Origin: Mesorhizobium sp. M2A.F.Ca.ET.046.03.2.1 | GTDB lineage: Bacteria; Pseudomonadota; Alphaproteobacteria; Rhizobiales; Rhizobiaceae | Direction: 5' to 3' | Assembly: GCF_003952425.1 (NCBI RefSeq) | Contig: NZ_CP034449.1 | Span: 5,816,001-5,880,000, forward strand | Length of the DNA stretch: 64,000 nucleotides | Part shown: positions 33,694 to 41,651 of the stretch, in pieces | How the letters are laid out: each line of letters begins with the position of its first letter | Position numbering within the stretch: the first letter of the stretch is position 1 | Notes under the pieces: model-generated | What the model was told of the DNA's origin: nothing | The model's input: only the letters and a program-made list of their open reading frames with translations | Databases searched by the model: none | Program-made: the position numbers and the translations under genes

Positions 33694-34836
33694 TCAGTCG
33701 CGGAGCTTGACCAGATCGTTGAGCAGCCCGCCCGTCCCGTTGTGGACGGTGAGCCGCTCGACCTTGCCGGCGATGGCCTCCAGAGCCTCGAGCTCCTTCA
33801 GCCGCAGCATCACCGGGTTCTCGGCCATCACCTTGGCCGTGTTGAGCAGCGAACCCGTGGCGTTCGTCTCCTCGCGGCGGCGGATGACGTTGGCCTCAGC
33901 CTGCTTCTCGGCCGAAACCACCTGGTTGAGGATCTCGCGCATGTCGCCCGGCAGGATCACATCCTTGAGAGCGATGTCGCTGACCTCGACGCCGATCGCG
34001 GCCATGTCTTCGCGCACCTTGGCCGCCGCGTCCTCGTCGACCGTGACCTTCTTGTCGAGGATCTGGTCGAGCGTGAGCGCGCCAAGCGTCTTGCGGAAGG
34101 CGTACTGCAGGGCGCGGTAGAGGGCTTCCGAGAAGTCCTTCACCGTGCTCACCGCCTGGACCGGGTCGACGACCCGGTACTCGGCGGCGATGTTGACGCG
34201 GATCGTCACGCGATCCCTGGTCAGCACTTCCTGCCCGGCGACATCGAGCGACTGGCGCTTGATGTCGACGACCTTCAGCTGGACCATGCGGCCGACATTC
34301 CAGAAGGCATGCACGCCCGCTTCAAGCGTGCGAACGAGCACGCCATCCACGAAGAGCAGCCCGACCTGGCCGTCCACGACCGGATGCAGGAACATGTGTT
34401 CCGTCTTCCGGGCCTGGCCGAGCCGGCGCATCAGCGCCGGATCGATGGCGAGATCGGCCGCCGTGTCGACGGTCGTAACCTTCCACGGACCGGCATCCGC
34501 CCACAGCACCAGCTTGCGGTCCGGCGACAGCACAGAATGCAGCGCGCCGTCGCGCTCGACCACGGCGACCTCCATGCGTCCGGTGCGGACGACGGTGAAG
34601 TGACGCGCGGCCACGTCCGGGAGCTTGTCGAACAATGCCTTCTCGTAAGCCGAAACGAATTCCGGGTTCTTCAGGTCGTGCCTGGAGATTTCCAGGTTGC
34701 CGCGCCGGTTGGCGAGCCAATGTTCGCCCGGCATCAGGACCGCCTGGATCTCGCCCTTGTAGAGGGCGACGGCACGTTCATTTTCCTTCACGAGGACGCG
34801 CTGGCGTCCAAGAGCCTTTTCGAGAATGGTCTTCAT
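33694..34836 (-). CDS. Slipin (SPFH/band 7 family protein)
   Basis: 380 aa. The central SPFH domain covers about residues 160-330, including QSLDVAGQEVLTRDRVTIRVNIAAEYRV and the slipin-type helix AAAKVREDMAAIGVEVSDIALKDVILP, followed by a coiled region with AEKQAEANVIRRREETNATGSLLNTAK. There is no obvious N-terminal transmembrane hairpin; the first ~150 residues form an extra region. Slipins organise membrane domains, and relatives of this long type are reported near RtcB RNA-repair genes. ATG at 34836 has AGGAG seven bases upstream. Two abnormal tRNA-like genes lie upstream on the same strand; rtcB itself is not in the window. Confidence 0.82.
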   Translation of the reverse strand: MKTILEKALGRQRVLVKENERAVALYKGEIQAVLMPGEHWLANRRGNLEISRHDLKNPEFVSAYEKALFDKLPDVAARHFTVVRTGRMEVAVVERDGALHSVLSPDRKLVLWADAGPWKVTTVDTAADLAIDPALMRRLGQARKTEHMFLHPVVDGQVGLLFVDGVLVRTLEAGVHAFWNVGRMVQLKVVDIKRQSLDVAGQEVLTRDRVTIRVNIAAEYRVVDPVQAVSTVKDFSEALYRALQYAFRKTLGALTLDQILDKKVTVDEDAAAKVREDMAAIGVEVSDIALKDVILPGDMREILNQVVSAEKQAEANVIRRREETNATGSLLNTAKVMAENPVMLRLKELEALEAIAGKVERLTVHNGTGGLLNDLVKLRD

Positions 34837-35200
34837 TGTCTTACTCCTGTCGGGCATGGCCCCATCCGAGGCGTCACGTCATGCGTCGATCATCCTTTTC
34901 GTTTTTCGTTTCACGTCGTCGTACTTCATGTTCCTGGGCACGAATGATCCGGAGACCGGTGGCATCCGCGCGAAGCGGGCCTTCGGGAGCGGATCGCGGG
35001 GCGGCGAAGCGGGCGCCGGAAGCCCGAGCTTCCCTTGCCGGCCGCGCCGCGCCTTGACCGTCATCGCGGGCCTGGCCGCGCGCCGATGGCGCAGGACGTC
35101 GCCGCCCGGCGAGGCCGAAACCTTGCCGTCCGTGAAGTCCTCGCATTCCGGTCCCCGGACCGTTTTGGATAACACCACCTGAAGGTGTCGGCTTATCAGG
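34837..35200. other. Region between tRNA-like pair and slipin
   Basis: 364 bases. Directly after the tRNA-like pair there is a hairpin (35168-35197; GATAA..TTATC at its base) and then a perfect CGGTCC/GGACCG stem on the minus strand. A minus-strand frame from GTG 35178 to 34879 (99 codons, basic, ending in a lysine-rich tail) is open, but it has no ribosome-binding site and starts within the hairpin, so I do not call it a gene. The region is probably a long leader of slipin. Confidence 0.5.
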
Positions 35201-35275
35201 CCGTTGGAGAAGGAATCGAACCTTCGACAGTCAGATTAACAATCTGATGCTCTAACCAAACTGAGCTATCCGTGG
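35201..35275 (-). tRNA. tRNA-Asn(GTT)-like gene with degenerate acceptor stem, possibly pseudo
   Basis: On the minus strand the D-arm (GCTC/GAGC), a perfect anticodon arm (TCAGA-TTGTTAA-TCTGA, anticodon GTT) and a perfect T-arm (GAAGG-TTCGATT-CCTTC) are present. The acceptor stem pairs only at the inner three positions plus the outermost one, there is no encoded CCA, and its 5' strand overlaps the CCA end of the preceding tRNA-like gene. A normal charged tRNA-Asn is therefore doubtful. Confidence 0.65.
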
Positions 35276-35347
35276 TGCTGATGAAGGGACTCGAACCCTC
35301 GACCTCCGGACCCAAATCCGGCGCTCTAACCTCTGAGCTACATCGGC
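35273..35347 (-). tRNA. tRNA-like gene with encoded CCA and an anticodon loop of abnormal size
   Basis: 75 nt on the minus strand: acceptor GCCGATG/CATCAGC (six of seven pairs), D-arm GCTC/GAGC, T-arm GAGGG-TTCGAGT-CCCTT and genomic CCA. The anticodon arm reads CCGG-ATTTGGGT-CCGG: a four-pair stem with an 8-base loop, or five pairs with a 6-base loop, but not the standard 7. The anticodon therefore cannot be assigned; TGG (Pro) is the nearest reading. It could be a frameshift-suppressor-type or non-translating tRNA. Confidence 0.65.
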
Positions 35348-35459
35348 GATCCCAACACCCGAAACGGCGCCGTACACAGCGCGGCAAAGCCGCCTGCGCG
35401 GGCGGAGACGAAAGCTCCAACCGTTGTGCTCGCTTCGGTTTTCGTGACCGGGAGCGCGC

Positions 35460-35488
35460 CTATAGACCCTGCGACGGGTTGTCGCAAG
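35460..35488 (-). promoter_or_regulatory. Sigma-70-type promoter for the tRNA-like pair
   Basis: On the minus strand CTTGCG (35483-35488) and CTATAG (35460-35465) are separated by exactly 17 bases, matching the rhizobial CTTGAC-N17-CTATAT consensus. An inverted repeat GCGAC/GTCGC (35471-35485) overlaps the spacer and the -35 box. The predicted transcript would have a leader of about 105 bases before the first tRNA-like gene. Confidence 0.6.
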
Positions 35489-35559
35489 CGGCATTGTGGC
35501 GGCAAATTTGCGGCTTCTTCCGGGAGTTGTATTTCAGCAACACCGGCCGGCGCGATGCC

Positions 35560-36108
35560 TTAGAAAGTCACGCGCCCCAGCACCTTGAGGCCGTCGCCGT
35601 CCGGCGCCACCACCACGGCCTCGCCTTCGCGCGGCGCCACGCCGGTGAGCGCTTCGATGTTTTCGAGATGCGTGACCAGCACCAGATTGTCGGAGCCGGA
35701 ATAGCCGCGGATCTCCTTCATCACCGCTTCCATTTGCGCGGCCTTCTCGGCCGGGTCGGTCTTGAGCAGGTCGAGCGGCGCGAAGGGCTGCGGCTCGGAT
35801 TCGAAAGCGATGCGGGCGGTGTCGAGGCAGCGGCAGTAGCGGCTGGAGAGCACGTGATCGATGGGTGCTGCGCGCGCCGCGAACAGCGCGCCGATGCGGC
35901 TTGCCTGCTGCTTGCCGCGCTCGGACAGATTGAGCTGCGTGGCGCAATTGCCGATGTCGAAATTCGCCGGGTCGGTCGCTCCGGTGACGAAGGCATGGCG
36001 AAGCAGCACGACATGGCCGCCGTCGCGCAGCAGCGCCCAGCCGGCATCGGTCGCGTGGGCAAGAGTGGGAGCGGCAAGGAGGAAAAGCGCCAGAACAAGT
36101 CGCAGCAT
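35560..36108 (-). CDS. Histidine phosphatase family protein, exported
   Basis: 182 aa with a signal peptide (MLRLVLALFLLAAPTLAHA). The catalytic histidine is H38 in VVLLRHAFVTG, a variant of the RHG motif; the second histidine lies in LVLVTHLENIEALTG. CRCLDTARIAF matches the conserved segment of the phosphoglycerate-mutase-like branch. It is probably a periplasmic phosphatase of unknown substrate. ATG at 36108 follows AAAGGA. Its stop lies about 70 bases upstream of the tRNA-like promoter. Confidence 0.85.
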   Translation of the reverse strand: MLRLVLALFLLAAPTLAHATDAGWALLRDGGHVVLLRHAFVTGATDPANFDIGNCATQLNLSERGKQQASRIGALFAARAAPIDHVLSSRYCRCLDTARIAFESEPQPFAPLDLLKTDPAEKAAQMEAVMKEIRGYSGSDNLVLVTHLENIEALTGVAPREGEAVVVAPDGDGLKVLGRVTF

Positions 36109-36270
36109 CGGAAGTCCTTTGGCGGCCCGGGCGGGCCGAGGCCGTGATCGGCATATAGGGATCGCAAAGCCGTCCGGAAAACAAGCAGAGGCGCCGGAGA
36201 TAGGCGTGCGGCGCCAATTGCACAGCGGCCGGGGCTCGCCTATCACGGGAAAAATGTCTCCGCCCGCAAA

Positions 36271-37221
36271 ATGACTCCGCTCACTGAAACCGTCCTCTTC
36301 GTCTTCAGCCTCGTGGCGCTCGGCTATCTGGCCGGGCTGACCGGTTATCTGAAGCCGGCGAGCGGGGAGGGCATTTCCGAATTCGCCGTCAATGTGGCGA
36401 TGCCGCTGCTTCTGTTCCAAACCATGGTCAAGTCGGATTTCCACGGTGTGGCGCCATGGTCGCTGTGGGGCGCCTATTTCGCTGCCGTCGCCATCACCTG
36501 GGCCGCAGGCCATCTGGTCACGACGCGGCTGTTCGGTCGGGACGCACGCGCGGGGATCGTCGGCGGCGTGTCCTCGGCCTATTCCAATGTCGTGCTGCTC
36601 GGCGCCCCCTTCATCCTCGGCATATTCGGCGCCAGCGGCTTCGAGGTCCTGTCGCTGCTGGTTTCGGTCCACCTGCCGATCATGATGATGACGTCGATCG
36701 TGCTGTTCGAGATGTTCGGGCGCGGCAGCGGCGAGACGGTCCACCCGCTGCGTGTCGTCAAAAGCTTCCTCAGGCGCCTGTTCATCAATCCGCTGATCAT
36801 CGGCATCCTGGCCGGGCTCGCCTGGCGCCTTACCGGCGCGCCGCTGCCCGACCTTGTCGAGCGGCTGGTCGATACGCTCGCCGACACGGCCGGCCCGGTG
36901 GCGCTGTTCGCCATGGGGCTCAGCCTGCGCCGCTTCGGCATCTCCGGCAATATCAGGCCGGCGCTGGCGCTGTCGGTGCTGAAGCTGTTCCTGATGCCGG
37001 CGCTGGTGCTGGCCTTCGTGTGGCTACTCGGCCTGCCGCCGCTGACCTCCAAGGTCGCGGTCGTCGTTGCGGCGCTGCCGTCGGGCATCAATTCCTACCT
37101 GATCGCCGTCCAGTTCAACACCGGCCAGGCGCTGGCCTCGAACCAGATGACGCTTGCCACGGCAAGCGCGGTGCTAACCACGTCGTTCTGGCTGACGGTG
37201 GTCGTGCACATCTTCGGATAA
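36271..37221 (+). CDS. AEC family transporter (auxin efflux carrier-like permease)
   Basis: 316 aa with ten hydrophobic helices arranged as two five-helix halves, typical of the AEC/BART family. Features are FAVNVAMPLLLFQTM in the first half and FINPLIIGILAGLAW and ATASAVLTTSFWL in the second. Bacterial members move dicarboxylates such as malate or malonate. The start is ATG 36271, without a strong ribosome-binding site. It is divergent from the phosphatase gene with 162 bases between. Confidence 0.82.
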   Translation: MTPLTETVLFVFSLVALGYLAGLTGYLKPASGEGISEFAVNVAMPLLLFQTMVKSDFHGVAPWSLWGAYFAAVAITWAAGHLVTTRLFGRDARAGIVGGVSSAYSNVVLLGAPFILGIFGASGFEVLSLLVSVHLPIMMMTSIVLFEMFGRGSGETVHPLRVVKSFLRRLFINPLIIGILAGLAWRLTGAPLPDLVERLVDTLADTAGPVALFAMGLSLRRFGISGNIRPALALSVLKLFLMPALVLAFVWLLGLPPLTSKVAVVVAALPSGINSYLIAVQFNTGQALASNQMTLATASAVLTTSFWLTVVVHIFG

Positions 37222-37398
37222 GCGTCAGCAAGCGTATGCGCGGCTCGCCTTTGCTGGCCCAACCCCTATATGCCATCTTGTGATTGCTTGCCTGCCTTTC
37301 CCTAGGTAAGAGCAATGCGCCGGCGTGCGGCTCTTGAAGCACGCTTCAACGGATATCCAGAAAAACGGCCGATCAGCGCGCCGAACGGAGGCCAGACC

Positions 37399-38856
37399 AT
37401 GCTTCAGAAAACCAGCCATTTCATGCGCCAGGCCAATCTCATCAATGGTGAATGGGTGCAGGCCGACAGCGGCCAGACCATCGACGTCAACAATCCGGCG
37501 ACGGGCCTGAAGATCGGCACCGTGCCAAAGGCCGGCAAGGCTGAAACCCGCCGCGCCATCGAGGCGGCCGAGGAAGCGTTCAAGAGCTGGCGCAAGACCA
37601 CCGCGCTCGAGCGCTCGAAGCTGTTACGCAAGCTGCATGACGCGATGATGGACAATCAGGACGTGCTGGCCGAGCTGCTGACCATCGAGCAGGGCAAGTC
37701 GCTCGCCGAATCCAAGGGCGAGATCGGCTCGTCCGCGGCCTACATCCTGTGGTTCGCCGAGGAAGGCCGCCGCGTCTATGGCGACATCGTGCCGTCGCCA
37801 TGGGGCGACCGCCGCATCCTTGTGACCAAGGAGCCGGTCGGCGTCATCGCCGCCATCACGCCATGGAATTTTCCGTCCTCGATGCTCGCCCGCAAGATCG
37901 GTCCGGCCTTGGCCGCCGGCTGCACCGCTGTGGTGAAGCCCGCCTCGCAGACGCCTTATTCCGGCCTCGCCTGGGGCGCGCTGGTCGAGGAAGTCGGTTT
38001 CCCGAAGGGCGTCGTCAACGTCGTGACCGGCTCAGCCGGCGAGATCGGCGACGAACTCTGCACCAATCCGCTGGTCAAGAAGATCACCTTCACCGGCTCG
38101 ACCGAGATCGGCAAGCTGCTGATCCAGAAGTCCGCCTCGACGGTCAAGAAAGTGTCGATGGAGCTCGGCGGCAACGCGCCGTTCCTGGTCTTCGACGACG
38201 CTGATGTCGACCGCGCGGTGGCCGGCGCCGTCACCGCGAAATACCGCAATTCCGGCCAGACCTGCGTGTGCACCAACCGCTTCCTCGTCCAGGCAGGCAT
38301 CTATGACCAGTTCGTCGAGAAGCTCGCCGCCGCCAGCAACAACCTCAAGGTCGGCTCGGGCCTGGAGGAAGGCGTGCAGCAGGGACCGCTGATCGACGAG
38401 AAGGCGGTCGAGAAAGTCGAGGAATTCATCGCTGATGCCACGTCCAAGGGCGGCCAGGTCGTCGCCGGCGGCAAGCGCCATGCGCTTGGCGGCTCGTTCT
38501 TCCAGCCGACGGTGATCTCCGGCGCCACGCCGAACATGCGATTCATGAAGGAAGAGATTTTTGGGCCGATCGCGCCCGTGTTCAAGTTCGAGACCGAGGA
38601 AGAGGCGGTGGCCTTGGCCAACGACACCGAGTTCGGCCTCGCCGCTTATTTCTACACCGGCAATCTCGGCCGAGCCTTCCGGGTCATGGAAGGTCTGAAA
38701 TATGGCATGGTCGGTGTCAATGAAGGCCTGATCACCACGCCCGAGGCGCCGTTCGGCGGCGTCAAGGAATCGGGTCTCGGCCGCGAAGGCGGGCATCAGG
38801 GCATCGAGGACTATCTCGACACCAAATATGCCTGCTTCGGTGGCCTGGGGCTCTGA
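37399..38856 (+). CDS. gabD: NAD(P)-dependent succinate-semialdehyde dehydrogenase
   Basis: 485 aa, aldehyde dehydrogenase superfamily. The general base E255 lies in MELGGNAPF and the nucleophile C289 in SGQTCVCTNR; the double cysteine CVC is typical of GabD. Cofactor and oxyanion segments ITPWNFPSSMLARK and FTGSTEIGKLL are also present. It oxidises succinate semialdehyde to succinate in GABA breakdown. ATG at 37399 has GGAGG seven bases upstream. A hairpin terminator follows at 38887. Confidence 0.92.
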   Translation: MLQKTSHFMRQANLINGEWVQADSGQTIDVNNPATGLKIGTVPKAGKAETRRAIEAAEEAFKSWRKTTALERSKLLRKLHDAMMDNQDVLAELLTIEQGKSLAESKGEIGSSAAYILWFAEEGRRVYGDIVPSPWGDRRILVTKEPVGVIAAITPWNFPSSMLARKIGPALAAGCTAVVKPASQTPYSGLAWGALVEEVGFPKGVVNVVTGSAGEIGDELCTNPLVKKITFTGSTEIGKLLIQKSASTVKKVSMELGGNAPFLVFDDADVDRAVAGAVTAKYRNSGQTCVCTNRFLVQAGIYDQFVEKLAAASNNLKVGSGLEEGVQQGPLIDEKAVEKVEEFIADATSKGGQVVAGGKRHALGGSFFQPTVISGATPNMRFMKEEIFGPIAPVFKFETEEEAVALANDTEFGLAAYFYTGNLGRAFRVMEGLKYGMVGVNEGLITTPEAPFGGVKESGLGREGGHQGIEDYLDTKYACFGGLGL

Positions 38857-38886
38857 TATCGACCGGCCGTACTGGATAGGTTTTGA

Positions 38887-38925
38887 AGAGCCGTCCGTCG
38901 TTTCACTGAAACGATGGGCGGCTCT
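38887..38925 (+). terminator. Terminator hairpin of gabD
   Basis: A 19-base stem (AGAGCC..GTTTCA with TGAAAC..GGCTCT) with two G-T type mismatches and a minimal loop lies 30 bases after the stop, followed by a T-containing tail (ATCTGTTTGG). Confidence 0.65.
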
Positions 38926-39050
38926 ATCTGTTTGGTTCAGCGAAATCCCGGTCGAAAAACAGTCAGACATCTGGAATTGCCTGAGCCTGCCCTTGCCGGA
39001 TCATCCATAGCCGGCCTAAATCCATTGATCGACAACTTACATTTTCGGGC

Positions 39051-40076
39051 ATGGCGATGAAGGACGGCGAGGTCTTCGGCACGACGCAGGCGGGCGAGGC
39101 CGTACGCCGGTTCACGATCCGGGGCGGCGGCTTGACCGCCAACATCATCGGACTGGGCGCGATCGTCCAGGATCTTCGACTGAACGGCCACGACGCGCCG
39201 CTGGTGCTGGGCTACGACCGCTTCGAACCCTACGAGACCGACCGCGCCTTTTTCGGGGCGGTCGTCGGCCGCTTCGCCAACCGCATTGGCGGCGGCCGTT
39301 TCACCATTGCCGGCCAGCGCTACCAGACCGAGCAGAATTTTCTCGGCAAGCACACGCTGCATGGCGGCTCGGAAGGCTTTTTCCACCGGCCATGGACCGT
39401 CTCGCTGCACGGCCGCGATTTCGTGACGCTGACACTGCACGATCCGGACGGCGCGATGGGTTTTCCCGGCGCGCTCGACGTCACCTGCACCTACCGGCTG
39501 AAGATTCCCGGCACGCTCAGCATGGAACTGACCGCGACTTGCGAGCAGCCGACGCTCTGCAATCTGGCGCAGCACTCCTATTTCAACCTCGACGATGGCG
39601 GCGTCGGCGACATCCTCGACCATCGGCTGATGCTCAACGCCAGCGCCTACACGCCCGTCGATGACGAGATGATCCCGACCGGTGTCGTGAAGCCGGTCGA
39701 CGGCACGCCTTTCGATTTCCGGCAGGCGCGGGCGCTGCGCATGGAAATGGAGGGCGAGCAGCTTCAATACGACCTGAATTACTGCCTCGCCTCCAGCCGC
39801 GGGCCGCTGCACCAGGCTGCCTGGGTGCAAGGCGCCAATTCCGGCGTCGAGATGGAAGTCTGGACCACCGAGCCTGGACTGCAGCTCTATAGCGGCCAGT
39901 TCGTCGCGCCGGCATCGCCGGGGCTCGACGGCCGCCACTACAAGGCGTTTTCAGGCCTCTGCCTCGAAGCGCAGACCTGGCCGGACGCGCCGAACCGGCC
40001 CTATTTCCCGCAGGCGACGCTGTGGCCAGGGCAGATCTATCATCAGGTGACGGAATACCGCTTCCGTTTGCCTTAA
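39051..40076 (+). CDS. galM: Galactose mutarotase (aldose 1-epimerase)
   Basis: 341 aa, beta-sandwich of the GalM family. The expected histidines are in HTLHGGSEGFFHRPW and AQHSYFNLDDGG, with the catalytic glutamate expected in the C-terminal TEPGLQLYSGQF segment. It interconverts alpha and beta anomers of hexoses in the cytoplasm. The start is ATG 39051 or 39057; there is no good ribosome-binding site. It is convergent with the sugar kinase gene, 45 bases away, so the two may serve related sugar use without being co-transcribed. Confidence 0.9.
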   Translation: MAMKDGEVFGTTQAGEAVRRFTIRGGGLTANIIGLGAIVQDLRLNGHDAPLVLGYDRFEPYETDRAFFGAVVGRFANRIGGGRFTIAGQRYQTEQNFLGKHTLHGGSEGFFHRPWTVSLHGRDFVTLTLHDPDGAMGFPGALDVTCTYRLKIPGTLSMELTATCEQPTLCNLAQHSYFNLDDGGVGDILDHRLMLNASAYTPVDDEMIPTGVVKPVDGTPFDFRQARALRMEMEGEQLQYDLNYCLASSRGPLHQAAWVQGANSGVEMEVWTTEPGLQLYSGQFVAPASPGLDGRHYKAFSGLCLEAQTWPDAPNRPYFPQATLWPGQIYHQVTEYRFRLP

Positions 40077-40121
40077 GGTTTTTCGGTATTGAAGTAATGT
40101 GCGCTAAAGCTTCGACGGCGC

Positions 40122-41042
40122 TTAACTGTCGAATGCTGCCCTCAACGTCGCGAATGGAGCAAGCGCGCCGCGAACCTGCACGACCGCGGCCGCCACTTTA
40201 TGCGCGCGGCGCACCGCGTCGGCAGGCGCGTGGCCGGCAAGCCGCGCGGCGAGATAGCCGCCGTTGAAAGAATCGCCGGCCCCCGTGGTGTCGACTGGGG
40301 CGGCCACATGCGCCGCATCCACGGTTTGCGAAGCTTCGTTCAGCGCGATCAAGGCCGGCTGCTCGCCATTCTTGACCACGACCTCGCCAGTCAGCTTGCC
40401 GAGGCGTTCCGCCGTCGCCTGCGGTGTCGGATCCCCGAACAGCATCTGCTCGTCCGGAAAGGTCGGCAGCGCGATGTCGGCCACGGCAAGCGCTTCCAGG
40501 ATCGCGGCCTGGGCTGCCTCGCGGCTCGGCCACAGACGCGGCCGGTAATTCGGGTCGAAGGCGACGAGCGAGCCGGCGGCCCCGGCCGCAACTATGGCGG
40601 TCAGCAAAGTTGTCCGCGCGGCCTCGTCCAGAATTGCCAGGGTGATTCCAGAAAAATAGACAAGCGCCTGGTTTTCAAGGCTTTTCGCGAGCGCCACCGG
40701 ATCGGAGGCGAGCTGACGCGCTGCCGCGTCGCTTCGCCAGTAGGTAAAGGCGCGCTCGGCTCCGGTGAGCGTGATGGCGTAAAGGCCGGGGCGCGCGCCG
40801 GCAATGACCGGACTGTTGCCTATGCCGATGCCGCTCTGGCCGAAGAAGGCGATCTGGTCGCGCGAGAAGGGATCGTCGCCGAAGGCCGAGACATAAGTCG
40901 CGGGGTGCTCCGGGCTCAGCGCGTGCAATGCCCACAGCGTGTTGAAGGTGTCGCCGGCAAAGCCCATGCGCCAGCTGTCGCCGGTCTGTCCCGACAATTC
41001 GATCATGCATTCGCCGATCGACGCAATACCCTTGGCGGCCAT
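40122..41042 (-). CDS. kdgK: PfkB family sugar kinase, probably 2-dehydro-3-deoxygluconokinase
   Basis: 306 aa ribokinase fold. The opening IASIGECMIELS, the FAGDTFNTLWAL segment and the C-terminal PVDTTGAGDSFNGGYLAARL (anion hole and catalytic Asp of GAGD) define PfkB kinases; the first two are typical of KDG kinases. It would phosphorylate 2-keto-3-deoxygluconate to KDPG, feeding the Entner-Doudoroff aldolase. No KDPG aldolase or uronate gene is adjacent. ATG at 41042 has a modest AAGGAT-like sequence upstream. Confidence 0.85.
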   Translation of the reverse strand: MAAKGIASIGECMIELSGQTGDSWRMGFAGDTFNTLWALHALSPEHPATYVSAFGDDPFSRDQIAFFGQSGIGIGNSPVIAGARPGLYAITLTGAERAFTYWRSDAAARQLASDPVALAKSLENQALVYFSGITLAILDEAARTTLLTAIVAAGAAGSLVAFDPNYRPRLWPSREAAQAAILEALAVADIALPTFPDEQMLFGDPTPQATAERLGKLTGEVVVKNGEQPALIALNEASQTVDAAHVAAPVDTTGAGDSFNGGYLAARLAGHAPADAVRRAHKVAAAVVQVRGALAPFATLRAAFDS

Positions 41043-41200
41043 GTGGGTTCTATCCTTCTTAAAGTCTTGTTGCTGTAGCTTTTTGCGGCCGGCAGCGCCA
41101 TGCTTGGCTGCCGGCGAATTTTGCGCCAGAAACGATTTCCCACAGGCAGGGCGGGACGCGGCGAGCGGCCCTCGACGTTAGCAGCCGAAGAGGAACGGGC

Positions 41201-41644
41201 TTGGCATCGATATGGCGTTACATCCTTGCGGGGCTCGGCCTGGCCGCGTTGCTGGTCGGCATCGTGGCCGTCGTCTATCAGACGCTGCCGCATTCGGCGT
41301 CCGGTCCGGACCTGTCGCGCTCCAAGAAGACGGCGAACGGGCTGTTCGTCGCGAGCTTCGAGCCGGAGCGCGGCGTCATCCGGCAGGGCGAGCTGCAATC
41401 CTGGCTGCTGACGCTGAAGACCGCCGCCGGCGCGCCGGTGGAGGGGGCGGCCATCACCGTTTCCGGCGGGATGCCGCAGCACAATCACGGCCTGCCGACC
41501 AGTCCGCAGGCGACCGATTATCTTGGCGAGGGGCGCTACCGCATCGACGGCGTGAAATTCACGATGAGCGGCTGGTGGCAGGTGCACTTCGGTATCTCGG
41601 CGGCGGCGGGTTCCGATTCCGTCGTCTTCAACGTCGTGTTGTGA
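41201..41644 (+). CDS. FixH/YtkA-like membrane-anchored domain protein
   Basis: 147 aa: one N-terminal membrane helix (residues 7-28) followed by a periplasmic beta-sandwich of YtkA/FixH type (SWLLTLKTAAGAPVEGA.., GGMPQHNHGLPT, YRIDGVKFTMSGWW). The GMPQHNHG segment with two histidines may bind metal. TTG at 41201 is the likely start since AGGAA lies five bases upstream; the ATG at 41212 is in another frame. It sits 7 bases before a di-haem peroxidase gene, suggesting a two-gene redox or copper-related operon. Confidence 0.75.
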   Translation: MASIWRYILAGLGLAALLVGIVAVVYQTLPHSASGPDLSRSKKTANGLFVASFEPERGVIRQGELQSWLLTLKTAAGAPVEGAAITVSGGMPQHNHGLPTSPQATDYLGEGRYRIDGVKFTMSGWWQVHFGISAAAGSDSVVFNVVL

Positions 41645-41651
41645 GCGGGCG

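Noticed and set aside
34879..35178. 99-codon minus-strand frame upstream of slipin
   Set aside because: GTG start inside a hairpin, no ribosome-binding site, atypical basic composition; noted only as part of the leader region.
35273..35347. Plain tRNA-Pro(TGG) call
   Set aside because: The anticodon loop cannot be drawn with seven bases, so a normal proline tRNA cannot be claimed.
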